A stretch of 64,000 bases of DNA, taken from contig NC_053391.1 in NCBI RefSeq assembly GCF_905171765.1, positions 148,495,917 through 148,559,916 of the forward strand, read 5' to 3'. The notes under the pieces are model-generated. The model had not been told where the DNA came from. It worked only from the letters and a program-made list of their open reading frames with translations, and did not search any database. The stretch comes from Bufo bufo (taxonomy: Eukaryota > Chordata > Amphibia > Anura > Bufonidae). This document shows positions 1 through 11,611 of this stretch, in pieces; the first letter of the stretch is position 1, and the number at the start of each line of letters is the position of its first letter. Both the position numbers and the translations under genes were made by a program.

Positions 1-283
1 GATCAGGGGTGATCAGGGGCTAATAAGGGGTTAATAAGTGACGGGGGGGGGGGGGGGTGTAGTGTAGTGTAGTGGTGCTTGGTGCTACTTTACTGAGCTA
101 CCTCTGTCCTCTGCTGGCAGGCTGGAGATCAACTCTCTTACCTTCCGTTCCTGTGAGCGCGCGCGCCTGTGCGCGTTCACAGGAAGTCTCGGCTCGCGCG
201 AGATGACGCGTATATGCGTGACTCTGCGCAGGGCTGCCACCTCCGGAACGCGAATCTGCGTTAGGCGGTCCGGAGGTGGTTAA
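1..283 (-). mobile_element. Terminal fragment of a TTAA-flanked DNA transposon
   Basis: This is the reverse complement of the first ~400 bp of the element that starts at 52392, including the G run at 44-57 (C run near 52755), the GTAGT repeats and a terminal GAGGTGG followed by TTAA at 280-283. The TTAA duplication and CCACCTC end suggest a Kolobok- or piggyBac-like superfamily. Compared with the 52392 copy it lacks about 140 bp holding two hairpins (near 52556-52700). No coding sequence is visible. The rest of the element lies left of the window. Confidence 0.75.
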
Positions 284-309
284 AAAAAAAAAAAAAACAA
301 AAAAAAAAA

Positions 310-358
310 ACAACAACTGTATTTTCCTCATCTGCAAGTGTTAAATTCAAGTTTAATA
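310..358. repeat. Fragment of a 186-bp tandem unit, split by Tc1
   Basis: This short stretch matches 1943-2000 (shared core CTGCAAGTGTTAAATTC) and continues at 1811 on the far side of the Tc1 element. The Tc1 therefore inserted at a TA inside a tandem repeat, probably the outer 5' repeat of hAT element A. Confidence 0.7.
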
Positions 359-1810
359 CAGGTTCTTCTCAAAAAATTTGCATATTGTGATAAAGTTCAT
401 TATTTTCTGTAATGTACTGATAGTGTTTTTAATACAAAAAAAGTCAACCTTCAAATAATTAAGTTCAGTTATGCACTCAATACTTGGTCGGGAATCCTTT
501 TGCAGAAATGACTGCTTCAATGCGGCGTGGCATGGAGGCAATCAGCCTGTGGCACTGCTGAGGTCTTATGGAGGCCCAGGATGCTTCGATAGCGGCCTTA
601 AGCTCATCCAGAGTGTTGGGTCTTGCGTCTCTTGACTTTCTCTTCCCAATATCCCACAGATTCTCTATGGGGTTCAGGTCAGGAGAGTTGGCAGGCCAAT
701 TGAGCACATTAATACCATGGTCAGTAAACCATTTACCAGTGGTTTTGGCACTGTGAGCAGGTGCCAGATCGTGCTGAAAAATGAAATCTTCATCTCCATA
801 AAGCTTTTCAGCAGATGGAAGCATGAAGTGCTCCAAAATCTCCTGATAGCTAGCTGCATTGACCCTGCCCTTGATAAAACACAGTGGACCAACACCAGCA
901 GCTGACATGGCACCCCAGACCATCACTGACTGTGGGTACTTGACACTGGACTTCAGGCATTTTGGCATTTCCCTCTCCCCAGTCTTCCTCCAGACTCTGG
1001 CACCTTGATTTCCGAATGACATGCAAAATTTGTTTTCATCCGAAAAAAGTACTTTGGATCACTGAGCAACAGTCCAGTGCTGCTTCTCTGTAGCCCAGGT
1101 CAGGCTCTTCTGCCGCTGTTTCTGGTTCAAAAGTGGCTTGACCTGGGGAATGCGGCACCTGTAGCCCATTTCCTGCACACGCCTGTACACGGTGGCTCTG
1201 GATGTTTCTACTCCAGACTCAGTCCACTGCTTCCGCAGGTCCCCCAAGGTCTGGAATCGGTCCTTCTCCACAATCTTCCTCAGGGTCCGGTCACCTCTTC
1301 TCGTTGTGCAGCGTTTTCTGCCACACTTTTTCCTTCCCACAGACTTCCCACTGAGGTGCCTTGATACAGCACTCTGGGAACAGCCTATTCATTCAGAAAT
1401 TTCTTTCTGTGTCTTACTCTCTTGCTTGAGGGTGTCAATGATGGCCTTCTGGACAGCAGTCAGGTCGGCATTCTTACCTATGATTGCGGTTTTGAGTAAT
1501 GAACCAGGTTGGGAGTTTTTAAAAGCCTCAGGAATCTTTTGCAGGTGTTTAGAGTTAATGAGTTGATTCAGATGATTAGGTTAATAGCTCGTTTAGAGAA
1601 CCTTTTCATGATATGCTAATTTTTTGAGATAGGAATTTTGGGTTTTCATGAGCTGTATGCCAAATATTATCAATATTAAAACAAGAAAAGGCTTGAACTA
1701 CTTCAGTTGTGTGTAATGAATCTAAAATATATGAAAGTCTAATGTTTATCAGTACATTACAGAAAATAATGAACTTTATCACAATATGCAAATTTTTTGC
1801 GAAGAACCTG
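359..1810 (-). mobile_element. Tc1/mariner element, 1452 bp, complete with TIRs
   Basis: Inverted termini begin CAGGTTCTTC and extend about 65 bp or more (359-424 against 1747-1810). TA dinucleotides flank both ends (357-358 and 1811-1812). The single gene inside is on the minus strand. The flanking sequence rejoins as one 186-bp tandem unit when the element is removed, which confirms the boundaries. Confidence 0.95.
477..1481 (-). pseudogene. Tc1 transposase with two in-frame stops
   Basis: One continuous frame runs from about 1481 to the stop at 477, with helix-turn-helix regions in the N-terminal third and a DDE catalytic domain in the C-terminal half. The acidic residues are visible: D in FSDENKF, D in FQHDLAPAHS and E in NPIENLWD, with exactly 34 residues between the last two (DD34E). 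Damage is light. The expected start reads ATA, and TGA codons occur at 1389-1391 and 1059-1061. Both TGA codons sit where CGA is plausible, which would be CpG transitions (inference). Length (~335 codons) is normal for Tc1 transposases. It is not translatable as it stands. Confidence 0.92.
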
Positions 1811-1812
1811 TA

Positions 1813-2280
1813 TATACAGCTTTCATATTCTGTTACCAAAAAAACCCCACTTTTTTGGCAATCTACAACATCTTGATTAGTCAGTGTGCAATTTAGGCTA
1901 GAATAACACCCATCATTTTCTGGGCTTTGAAAAACACACTTTTTATTTAAAAAAACTGTATTTTCCAGATCTGCAAGTGTTAAATTCGAGTTTAATATAT
2001 ACAGCTTTCATATTCTGTTACCAAAAACCCCCCACTTTTTTGGCAATCTACAACATCTTGATTAGTCAGTGTGCAATTTAGGCTAGAATAACGCCCATCA
2101 TTTTCTGGGGTTTGAAAAACACACTTTTTTTGACAAAAAACACTATTTTCAGGCTTTGCAGCATCAGCACGTGTGAAATTACAGGCTTATATACTGCTGT
2201 CAAATTCAGTTGTTAAACAAACACTCGTTTGGGCACAAAAAATTTAGTTGGAAGCCTTTGATGCAGACGTCATTGTGAAA
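1813..2280. repeat. 186-bp tandem repeat, about 2.5 units
   Basis: Units at 1811-1945 and 1997-2130 share the run CATATTCTGTTACC, an ACAACATCTTGATTAGTCAG segment and CCATCATTTTCTGGG, with a period near 186 bp. A third, much diverged unit follows to about 2250. Placed upstream of the hAT A transposase, it is probably part of that element's 5' repeat region. Confidence 0.75.
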
Positions 2281-2320
2281 TACACCCTTAATACATTTGG
2301 GTTACATTCAGAGATTTTAA

Positions 2321-3129
2321 AGGGAATCTGTCACCTGCTTTTACCATTTTAAGCTGTCACCATCGCCATGTTCACTAAAGTACCTTATTTCCAGCAGTCT
2401 TTTTCTTACTTTTATTTTGTTTTGTCCTTTTGATATAAAAGCTTTTTTTATGATATGCTAATGAGGCTCCAAGGTGCCCAGAGGGGCGTTTTTTCCCTCT
2501 CCGGTGCCCAGTGACGCCTCGCTGCAGTTCCCAGCCCGCCTTATTTGAATTCCAAGAACGCCTCCTGATCCTCAAATAACCTCCCACAGCCCCGGCAAAC
2601 GGTTCCGCTCCTTCCCCACGTCATCGTCTACCTTCTAGAAATGCCCCTGCGCAATCATCAACCTCCTAAGGGCAACAGCGCTCAGGTTACATCACTGGGC
2701 TCGGCGCATGCCCAGTGAGACTTTTGAGGCTGTTGCCCTCAGGAGCTTGATGATCGCGCAGGCGCAGGCCGCAGGCAGTACTGCACCTGCGCAAGTTTTC
2801 TGGCCGCAGAAAGGAAGAAGGACGGGGCATTTCTAGAAGGTAGACGATGACGTGGGGAGGGGGCGGAACTGTTTGCCGGGGCTGTGGAAGGTTATTTGAG
2901 GATCAGGAGGCGTTATTGGGCACTGCAGGGGGGCGTCACTGGGCACCGGAGAGGGAAAAAAACGCCCCTCTGGGCACCTTAGAGCCTCATTAGCATATCA
3001 TAAAAAGGGCTTTTATATCAAAAGGACAAAACAAAATAAAGTAAGAAGAAGACTGCTGGAAATAAGGTACTTTAGTGAACATAGCGATGGTGACAGCTTA
3101 AAATGGTAAAAGCAGGTGGCAGATTCCCT
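2321..3129. mobile_element. Fold-back MITE, 809 bp, TTAA target duplication
   Basis: The element begins AGGGAATCTGTCACCTGC and ends with its near reverse complement, flanked by TTAA at 2317-2320 and 3130-3133. The two halves are inverted copies over about 390 bp each; for example CTACCTTCTAGAAATGCCCC near 2630 pairs with the complementary stretch near 2825-2845. It has no credible gene. The TTAA duplication places it with Kolobok/piggyBac-type nonautonomous elements. It sits between the 186-bp repeats and the long array of hAT element A. Confidence 0.9.
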
Positions 3130-3133
3130 TTAA

Positions 3134-6100
3134 ATACCGCCATTAGGTGCACCAATATTAAATTCAGGCCTACAATGGATCAGGCCTTGTGAGATACCCC
3201 CTCTACATACAGGGGTTTGATTCAGGCATTTGAAATACAGCCATTTTGTGCAAAGAAATATTTAATTAAGACCTACACTGGTTTATGCCATGTGAGATAC
3301 CCCCTCTACATACAGGGGTTTGATTCAGGCATTTGAAATACATCCATTTTGTGCAAAGAAATATTTAATTTAGGCCTACACTGGTTCAGGCCCTGTGAGA
3401 TACCCCCTCTACATACAGGGGTTTGATTCAGGCATTTGAAATACAGCCATTTGAAATACAGCCATTTTGTGCAAAAAAATATTTAATTCAGGCCTACACT
3501 GGTTCAGACCGTGTGAGATACACCCTCTACATACAGGAGTTTGATTCAGGCATTTGAAATACCGCCATTTGGTGCACCAATATTGAATTCAGGCCTACAC
3601 TGGTTCAGGCCCTGTGAGATACCCCCTCTACATACAGGGGTTTGATTCAGGCATTTGAAATACAGCCATTTGAAATACATCCATTTTGTGCAAAGAAATA
3701 TTTAATATAGGCCTACACTGGTTCAGGCCCCGTGAGATACCCCCTTTACATACAGGGGTTTGATTCAGGCATTTGAAATACAGCCATTTGAAATACAGCC
3801 ATTTTGGGCAAAGAAATATTTAATTTAGGCCTACAATGGTTTATGCCCTGTGAGATACTCCCTCTACATACAGGGGTTTGATTCAGGCATTTGAAATACA
3901 GCCATTTAAAATACAGCCATTTTGGGCAAAGAAATATATAATTTAGGCCTACACTGGTTTATGCCCTGTGAGATACTCCTTCTACATACATGGGTTGGAT
4001 TCAGGCATTTGAAATACAGCCATTTGAAATACAGCCATTTTGGGAAAGGAAATATTTAATTTAGGCCAAGATACTCCTTCTACATACAGGGGTTTGATTC
4101 AGGCATTTGAAATACCGCCATTTGGTGCACCAATATTGAATTCAGGCCTACACTGGTTCAGGCCCTGTGAGATACCCCCTCTACATACAGGGGTTTGATT
4201 CAGGCATTTGAAATACAGCTATTTGAAATACATCCATTTTGGGCAAAGAATAATTTTATTTAGGCATACACTGGTTCATGCCCTGTGGGATACCCCCCCT
4301 ACATACAGGGGTTTGATTCAGGCATTTGAAATACAGCTATTTGAAATACATCCATTTTGGGCAAATAAATATTTAATTTAGGCCTACACTGGTTCGTGCC
4401 TTGTGAGATACCCCCTCTACATACAGGGGTTTGATTCAGGAATTTGAAATACAGCCATTTGAAATACATCTATTTTGGGCAAAGAAATATTTAATTTAGG
4501 CCTACACTGGTTCATGCCTTGTGAGATACCCCCTCTACATACAGGGGTTTGATTCAGGCATTTGAAATACAGCCATTTTGTGCACCAATATTGAATTCAG
4601 GCCTACACTGGTTCAGGCCCTGTGAGATACCCCCTCTACATACAGGGGTTTGATTCAGGCATTTGAAATACAGCCATTTGAAATACAGCCATTTTGGGCA
4701 AAGAAATATTTAATTTAGGCCTACAATGGTTTATACCCTGTGAGATACTCCCTCTACATACAGGGAATTTGATTCAGGCATTTGAAATACAGCCATTTAA
4801 AATACAGCCATTTAGGGCAAAGAAATATATAATTTAGGCCTACACTGGTTTATGCCCTGTGAGATACTCCTTCTACATACATGGGTTGGATTCAGGCATT
4901 TGAAATACAGCCATTTGAAATACAGCCATTTTGGGAAAGGAAATATTTAATTTAGGCCTACACTGGTTCATGCCCTGTGAGATACCTCCTCTACATACAG
5001 GGGTTTGATTCAGGCATTTGAAATACAGCCATTTGAAATACATCCATTTTGGGCAAAGAAATATTGAATTTAGGCCTACAATGGTTCAGGCCCTGTGAGA
5101 TACTCCCTTTACATACAGGGGTTTGATTCAGGCATTTGGAATACAGCCATTTGAAATACAGCCATTTTGGGCAAAGAAATATTTAATTTAGGCCTACAAT
5201 GGTTTAGGCCCTGTGAGATACTCCCTCTACATACAGGGGTTTGATTCAGGCATTTGAAATACAGCCATTTAAAATACAGCCATTTTGGGCAAAGAAATAT
5301 ATAATTTAGGCCTACACTGGTTTATGCCCTGTGAGATACTCCCTCTACATACATGGGTTGGATTCAGGCATTTGAAATACAGCCATTTGAAAGACATCCA
5401 TTTTGGGCAAAGAAATATTTAATTTAGGCCTACATTGGTTCATGCCCTGTGAGATACTCCCTCTACATACAGGGAATTTGATTCAGGCATTTGAAATACA
5501 GCCATTTAAAATACAGCCATTTAGGGCAAAGAAATATATAATTTAGGCCTACACTGGTTTATGCCCTGTGAGATACTCCTTCTACATACATGGGTTGGAT
5601 TCAGGCATTTGAAATACAGCCATTTGAAATACAGCCATTTTGGGAAAGGAAATATTTAATTTAGGCCTACACTGGTTCATGCCCTGTGAGATACCTCCTC
5701 TACATACAGGGGTTTGATTCAGGCATTTGAAATACAGCCATTTGAAATACATCCATTTTGGGCAAAGAAATATTGAATTTAGGCCTACAATGGTTCAGGC
5801 CCTGTGAGATACTCCCTTTACATACAGGGGTTTGATTCAGGCATTTGGAATACAGCCATTTGAAATACAGCCATTTTGGGCAAAGAAATATTTAATTTAG
5901 GCCTACAATGGTTTAGGCCCTGTGAGATACTCCCTCTACATACAGGGGTTTGATTCAGGCATTTGAAATACAGCCATTTAAAATACAGCCATTTTGGGCA
6001 AAGAAATATATAATTTAGGCCTACACTGGTTTATGCCCTGTGAGATACTCCCTCTACATACATGGGTTGGATTCAGGCATTTGAAATACAGCCATTTGAA

Positions 6101-6950
6101 AGACATCCATTTTGGGCAAAGAAATATTTAATTTAGGCCTACATTGGTTCATGCCCTGTGAGATACTCCCTCTACATACAGGGGTTTGATTCAGGCATTT
6201 GAAATACAGCCATTTTGGGCAAATAAATATTTAATTTAGGCCTACACTGGTTCAGGCCCTGTGAGATACCTCCTCTACATACAGGGGTTTGATTCAGGCA
6301 TTTAAAATACATCCATTTTGTGCAAAGAAATATTTAATTTAGGCCTACACTGGTTCAGGCCCTGTGAGATACGCTCTCTACACACAGGGGTTTGATTCAG
6401 GCATTTGAAATACAGCCATTTAAAATACAGCCATTTTGGGCAAAGAAATATTTCATTCAGGCCTACACTGGTTCAGATCGTGTGAGATACACCCTCTACA
6501 TACAGGGGTTTGAATCAGGCATTTGAAATACCGCCATTTAGTGCACCAATATTGAATTCAGGCCTATACTGGTTCAAGCACTGTGAGATACCCCCTCTAC
6601 ATACAGGGGTTTGATTCAGGCATTTGAAATACAGCCACGTGAAATACATCCATTTTGTGCAAAGAAATATTTAATTTAGGCCTACACTGGTTCAGGCCCT
6701 GTGAGATACCCCCTCTACATACAGGGGTTTGATTCAGGCATTTGAAATACCGCCATTTGGTGCACCAATATTGAATTCAGGCCTACACTGGTTCAGGCCG
6801 TGTGAGATATACCCTCTACATACAGGGGTTTGATTCAGGCATTTGAAATACAGCTATTTTGGGCAAAAAAATCTTTAATTGAGGCTTAGTCTGGTTCAGG
6901 CAGTGTGAGATACACCCTTTACCTACTGTCGTTCTATTCTACTATTAATT
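3134..6950. repeat. Satellite-like array, ~103-118 bp units, about 34 copies
   Basis: Units carry GGCCTACACTGGTTCAGGCC, GTGAGATACCCCCTCTACA, TACAGGGGTTTGATTCAGG and CATTTGAAATACAGCCATTT. Unit length is 103 bp, or about 118 bp where the ATTTGAAATACAGCC block is doubled. No open frame is conserved. The array ends about 40 bp before the transposase start at 6989, so I read it as the 5' subterminal array of hAT element A. Confidence 0.9.
4761..6178. repeat. 709-bp higher-order duplication inside the array
   Basis: Variant markers recur with a 709-711 bp offset: CAGGGAATTTGATTC at 4761 and 5470, GGGAAAGGAAATATTT near 4933 and 5643, and the CATTTGGAATACAGCC variant in both. Two adjacent six-unit blocks have therefore duplicated as a set. 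Confidence 0.85.
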
Positions 6951-6988
6951 AAACACTCATTTAGGGCAAGATTCTAAATTCGAAAAAT

Positions 6989-9699
6989 ATGAGGAGGGCG
7001 TCAAATAAGGAACGTGGCCCAGGTCGTGGTGCTGCTGGTGGAGCTCCTGTTGCAGGGAGAGGACGTAGTCGATCTGTGCCAGCTACACGCACAAGTGAAA
7101 CCCCTTCCTCAGGTGCGAGTAGGCGACAAAACCTGCAGCGGTATTTGGTCGGGCCTAATGCTGCTCTACGAATGGTGAGACCTGAACAAGGCGATAGTAG
7201 ATTGGGTTGCTGACAGTGCCTCCATTTCCTTCACATTGTCTCCCACCCAGTCTCCTGCTGAAAAGACCACAGTTGGCACCTGCAGCCGATATCCATCAGT
7301 CTTTCACCTCACCCCCTTGCAAATCAGCCAAGCAGTCTGAGCCCCAAGTCATGCAGCAGTCTCTTCTGCTTTTTGATGACTCTGTTAGCAGGGTTTCCCA
7401 GGGCCATCCACCTAGCCCTGCCCCAGAAGTGGAAGAGATTGAGTGCACTGATGCCCAACCACTTATCTTTCAAGATGAGTGCATGGGAGGACCATCGCAG
7501 AATGTCTCGGATGATGACGAAACACAGGTGCAACTGCTGGTGCTTTTGAAAGTGTGCAGACCGACAAGGAAGGCAGGGGTGAAGACTGGGTGGAAGATGA
7601 TGTGGAGGACCATGAGGTCCTCGACCCCACATGGAATCAAGGTCATGCGAGTGACCTATGTAGTTCGGAGGAAGAGGCATAAACGTTCTCAACCTGAGCA
7701 CAACCTGCGTGACCAGGCATTTAAGTGCAAAGCACGAGCTGCAGTGGAGTAGACACCTCAAAAACCAAGAAAGGTCTCTGGCTACTCCTGCTTCCTCTTC
7801 TGCTGCAGTCGCGGCCTCTTCATCCACCTCTGGAGTGACAGTGCCACCTGCCACCCCGCAAACAGAGGATCTGCCAGCAACACCAACACATGGGTCACCA
7901 AGCATCTCCACAATGTCCCACGGAAGCGTTCAGCTCTCCATCTCCCAAACGCTGGAGAGGAAGAGGAAGTACCCCCCTACCGACCCGCGATCCCTAGCCC
8001 TGAATGCCAGCATTTCTAAATTACTGTCTTTGAAATGCTGTCATTCCGTCTGGTGGAGACGGATAGTTTTAAAGGCTTTATGGCGGTGGCTGTCCCACAG
8101 TCTGTCCTGCACTGCCGCCACTACTTTTCAAGGCGAGCCATCCCTTTCCTGCACAACCAAGTAGGGGACAAAATCAGGTGTGCACTGCGCAACGCCATCT
8201 GTGGCAAGATGCACCTGACTACGGATATGTGGACCAGTAAGCACGGTCAGGGCCGTTATATCTCCATAAAAGCACACTAGGTAAATGCAGTGGCGGCTGG
8301 GCCTGAGGCGGATAGCAGTTTGGCGCATGTCCTTCCATCACCAAGGATTGCAGGGCGCTTCAGTTTGCCTCCTGTTGCTTCCTCCTCCTAGTCTGCTTCC
8401 TCATCCTCTACCAGCTCCTCATCCGGTCAGTGTAGCACCTTCACCACCAACTTCAGCACAGCCAGGGGTAAACGACAGCAGGCAGTTTTAAAACTTATCT
8501 GTTAGGGGGACAAACCCCACACCGCGCAGGAGCTGTGGACGGGCCTTGAACAACAGACCGATGAGTGGTTTGTGCCATTCAGCCTCAAGCTCGGCCTGGT
8601 GGTGTGTGATAATGGGCGAAATCTCGTAGGAGCTCTGGGACTAGCCGGTTTGACGCACATCCCTTGCCTGGCACATGTGCTGAATTTGGTGGTGCAGAGG
8701 TTCCTTAAAAATTACCCCAATATGTCAGAGCTCCTGCTTAAAATGCGGGCCGTCTGTGCGCGCTTTCGGCATTCTCACCCTGCTGCTACTCGCCTGTCAC
8801 TGCTGCAGCGTAACTTCGGCCTTCCTGCTCACCGCCTCATATGCGACGTGCCCACAAGTTGGAACTCCACCTTGCACATGCTGGCCAGGCTGTGCGAGCA
8901 GCAGCAGGCGATAGTGGAGTTTCAACTGCAGCACGCACAGGTTAGTCGCTCGGCGGTACAGCACCAATGACTGGGCCTCCATGCGAGACTTGTGTTCCTT
9001 GTTGCGCTGTTTCGAGTACTCCACCAACATGGCCAGTGCCGATAACGCCGTTCTCAGCATTACTATCCCACTTCTATGCCCCCTTGAAAAAACGCTCCTG
9101 GCGATAATGGAAGAGGATGTGGCACAGGAGGAGGAGGAGGAAGAGGGATCATTTTGTAAGGTTTCCGGCCAGTCATTCTCAAGTGGCTCCAAGGGTGGGT
9201 TCCTGCACCCACAAACCCAAGGTACACAATTGTCCAGCCAGGGCACAGTTCTGGAGGATGACGAGGTGGAGGATGAGGAGGAGTTGGAGGAGGAGGAACC
9301 ATGTTCACAGCAGGGTGGCACCCAGACCAGCTCATGGCCATCACTGGTGCATGGATGGGGGGATACAGAGAACACAGACAACCAGCACCACCAGCTGATT
9401 TGGAACGTCTTAGCAGGAGGCAGCATTTCACCAACATGGTGGAGCAGCATGTGTGCACATGCCTACACGTACTGAATGACGGGTCTGCCCCCTTCAACTT
9501 CTGGGTCTCCAAATTGGGCACATGGCCTGAGCTTGCCCTTTACGCCTTGGAGGTGCTGGCCTGCCCTGCAGCCAGTGTATTATCTGAACGTGTGTTTAGC
9601 ACGGCAGGGGGCGTCATCACAGACAAGCGCAGCCGCCTGTCCACAGCCAATGTGGACAAGCTCACGTTCATTAAAATAAACCAGGCATGGATCACTTAG
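6989..9699 (+). pseudogene. hAT-superfamily transposase (element A), frameshifted
   Basis: The N-terminus is Arg/Gly-rich (MRRASNKERGPGRGAAGG) and is followed by broken frames. Around 7620-7780 only traces of a BED-finger region remain (RHLSAKHELQ). Recognisable hAT blocks come in the right order: LTTDMWTSKHGQGRYI near 8212, VVCDNGRNLVGA near 8600 with the catalytic-type Asp, HIPCLAHVLNLVVQ near 8657, DVPTSWNST near 8850 with the RW/WNST motif, an acidic low-complexity insert (9110-9300), and the C-terminal hATC dimerisation block SERVFSTAGGVITDKRSRL near 9580-9640, ending at a stop at 9697-9699. Multiple frameshifts and stops make it dead. Tandem arrays flank it on both sides. Confidence 0.92.
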
Positions 9700-9989
9700 G
9701 ACTTGTCCGTACCTTGCCCAGAATAGACATGTATACCGGCACTAACCAGCCATTCTTATACTGCAGCGCAATTGCTCATGTTTGTATTTTGGATATTTCA
9801 CACTCTCTTGGAGTGTACCTTAATTTTTAATTTTTTTATTAAAACAAAAACCTGTGTTGACTATCTCATCCTCCTCCACCGCCGCTTCCACCTACTCCGC
9901 TACGTCCACCGCCTCCTCAAACTCCTACTCCATATGAAACTCTACCTCATAAATCAAATTTTGTTTTATTTTATATCATTTCACTTATT

Positions 9990-11260
9990 TGTCATTTACA
10001 TTTTCATGTGAAATTCACCAATTTTTGGGTGTATAGTACCACTGCTATACCTAGTAGGCCAGTAAAAAAAAAAATATAATTGTCATTAACATTTTCGGGT
10101 AAAATTCACCAATTTTTGGGGGTATAGTACCACTGCTATACCTATTAGACCGGTAAAATAAATAAAATAAAAAATCTGTTACGTTTTCTGGTGAAATTAA
10201 ACAATTTTTGGGTGTATACTACCACTGCTATACCTAGTAGGCCCGTTAAAAAATAAATAAAAATTGGCATTAACATTTTCAGGTGAAATTCACCAATTTT
10301 TGGGTGTATAGTACCACTGCTATATCTAGTAGGCCGGTTAATAAAAAAAAAATTGTCATTAAAATTTTCTGGTGAAATTAACCAATTTTTGGGTGTATAG
10401 TACCACTGCTATACCTAGTAGGCCGGTTAAAGAAAAAATAAAAATTGTCATTAACATTTTCGGGTAAAATTCACCAATTTTTGGGTGTATAGTACCACTG
10501 CTATACCTATTAGACCGGTAAAATAAATTTAAAAAATTATCTGTTACATTTTCGGGTGAAATTCACCAATTTTTGGGTGTATAGTACAACTGCTATATTT
10601 AGTAGGCCAGTTAAAAAATAAAAATAAATTGTCATTAACATTTTCTGTTAAAATTAACAAATTTTTTGGTATATAGTACCACTGCTATACCTAGTAGGCC
10701 GGTTAAAAAATAAATAAAAATTGTCATTTACATTTTCGGGTGAAATTCACCAATTTTTGGGTGTATAGTACCCCTCCTCTACCCAGTTGACAGCTTAATA
10801 AATTTCAATAATTTTTATTTTACATTTTCCGGTGCTATACCTATTAGTCCAGTAAAATAAATTAAAAAAATTATCTGTTACATTTTATGGTGAAATTCAC
10901 AAATTTTTGGGTGTATAGTACCACTGCTATACTTAGTAGGCCCGTTAAAAAAAAAATAAAAAAATTCATTAACATTTTCGGGTGAAATTAACCAATTTTT
11001 GGGTGTATAGTACCACTGCTATACCTAGTAGGCCGTTTAAAGAATAAATAAAAATTGTCATTTACATTTTCGGGTCAAATTCACAAATTTTTGGGTGTAT
11101 AGTACCACTGTTATACCTATTAGACCAGTAAAAAAACAACAACATTTGTCAGTTACATTTTAGGGTCAAATTCACAAATTTTTGGGTGTAATATACCCCT
11201 CCTCTACCCAGTTGACAGCTTAATAAATTTCAATAATTTTTATTTTACATTTTCCGGTGA
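9990..11260. repeat. 3' array of hAT A, ~92-bp units, about 13 copies
   Basis: Each unit has GTGAAATTCACCAATTTTTG, GGTGTATAGTACCACTGC, TATACCTAGTAGGCCGG and an A/T-rich spacer. Later units diverge (CCCCTCCTCTACCCAGTTGACAG at about 10770 and 11195). It directly follows the transposase 3' end. Confidence 0.88.
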
Positions 11261-11598
11261 CAATAAACAATTGTTTTCTGTCATAGACCCCTGCTCTACC
11301 AAGTAGACAAGTTAATTAATTTCTGTAATTTTTCTGTGACATTCTTGGGTTGACTTTATACAATTTTAGACGTGAATAAACCCCTGCTCTGCATAGGTGA
11401 CAGGGAATAAAATTTCTGAAATGCTTCTTTAATTGATGCGCGCCACTTCCTTTGATTCAATGCTTAAACTTAAACAAGTTGTACCACATTTAAGCTTCAA
11501 TACTTTGTCACACATTTCCGCTATACTCTTTTGGACAACATTTGCGCCTCAATAGCTTTTCCCACAATTCCGCTTGACTCTTTTGGCCCACATTTGGG
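11261..11598. repeat. A/T-rich 3' region of hAT A with short degenerate repeats
   Basis: No gene is visible. The motif ACATTTGCGCCTCAATAGCT near 11530 recurs at 15015 beyond the 601-bp array, so this stretch and 15011-15100 were once continuous. Confidence 0.6.
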
Positions 11599-11611
11599 CT
11601 ACTGTAATTTG
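11599..11611. repeat. 13-bp direct repeat, left flank of 601-bp array
   Basis: CTACTGTAATTTG occurs here and again at 14998-15010, exactly bordering the satellite array. It behaves like a target-site duplication. Confidence 0.7.

Noticed and set aside
1..60. G-run with GGGTTA-like flank as interstitial telomere
   Set aside because: There is no TTAGGG periodicity; the run matches the C-run of the 52392 element.
3134..6950. Regular direct repeats that could be taken for a CRISPR array
   Set aside because: Units are over 100 bp, contiguous and similar throughout, with no unique spacers, and the setting is a vertebrate transposon.
9117..9450. Long minus-strand Ser/Pro frames opposite the hAT A transposase
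   Set aside because: They are antisense shadows of the acidic GAGGAG repeats in the transposase.
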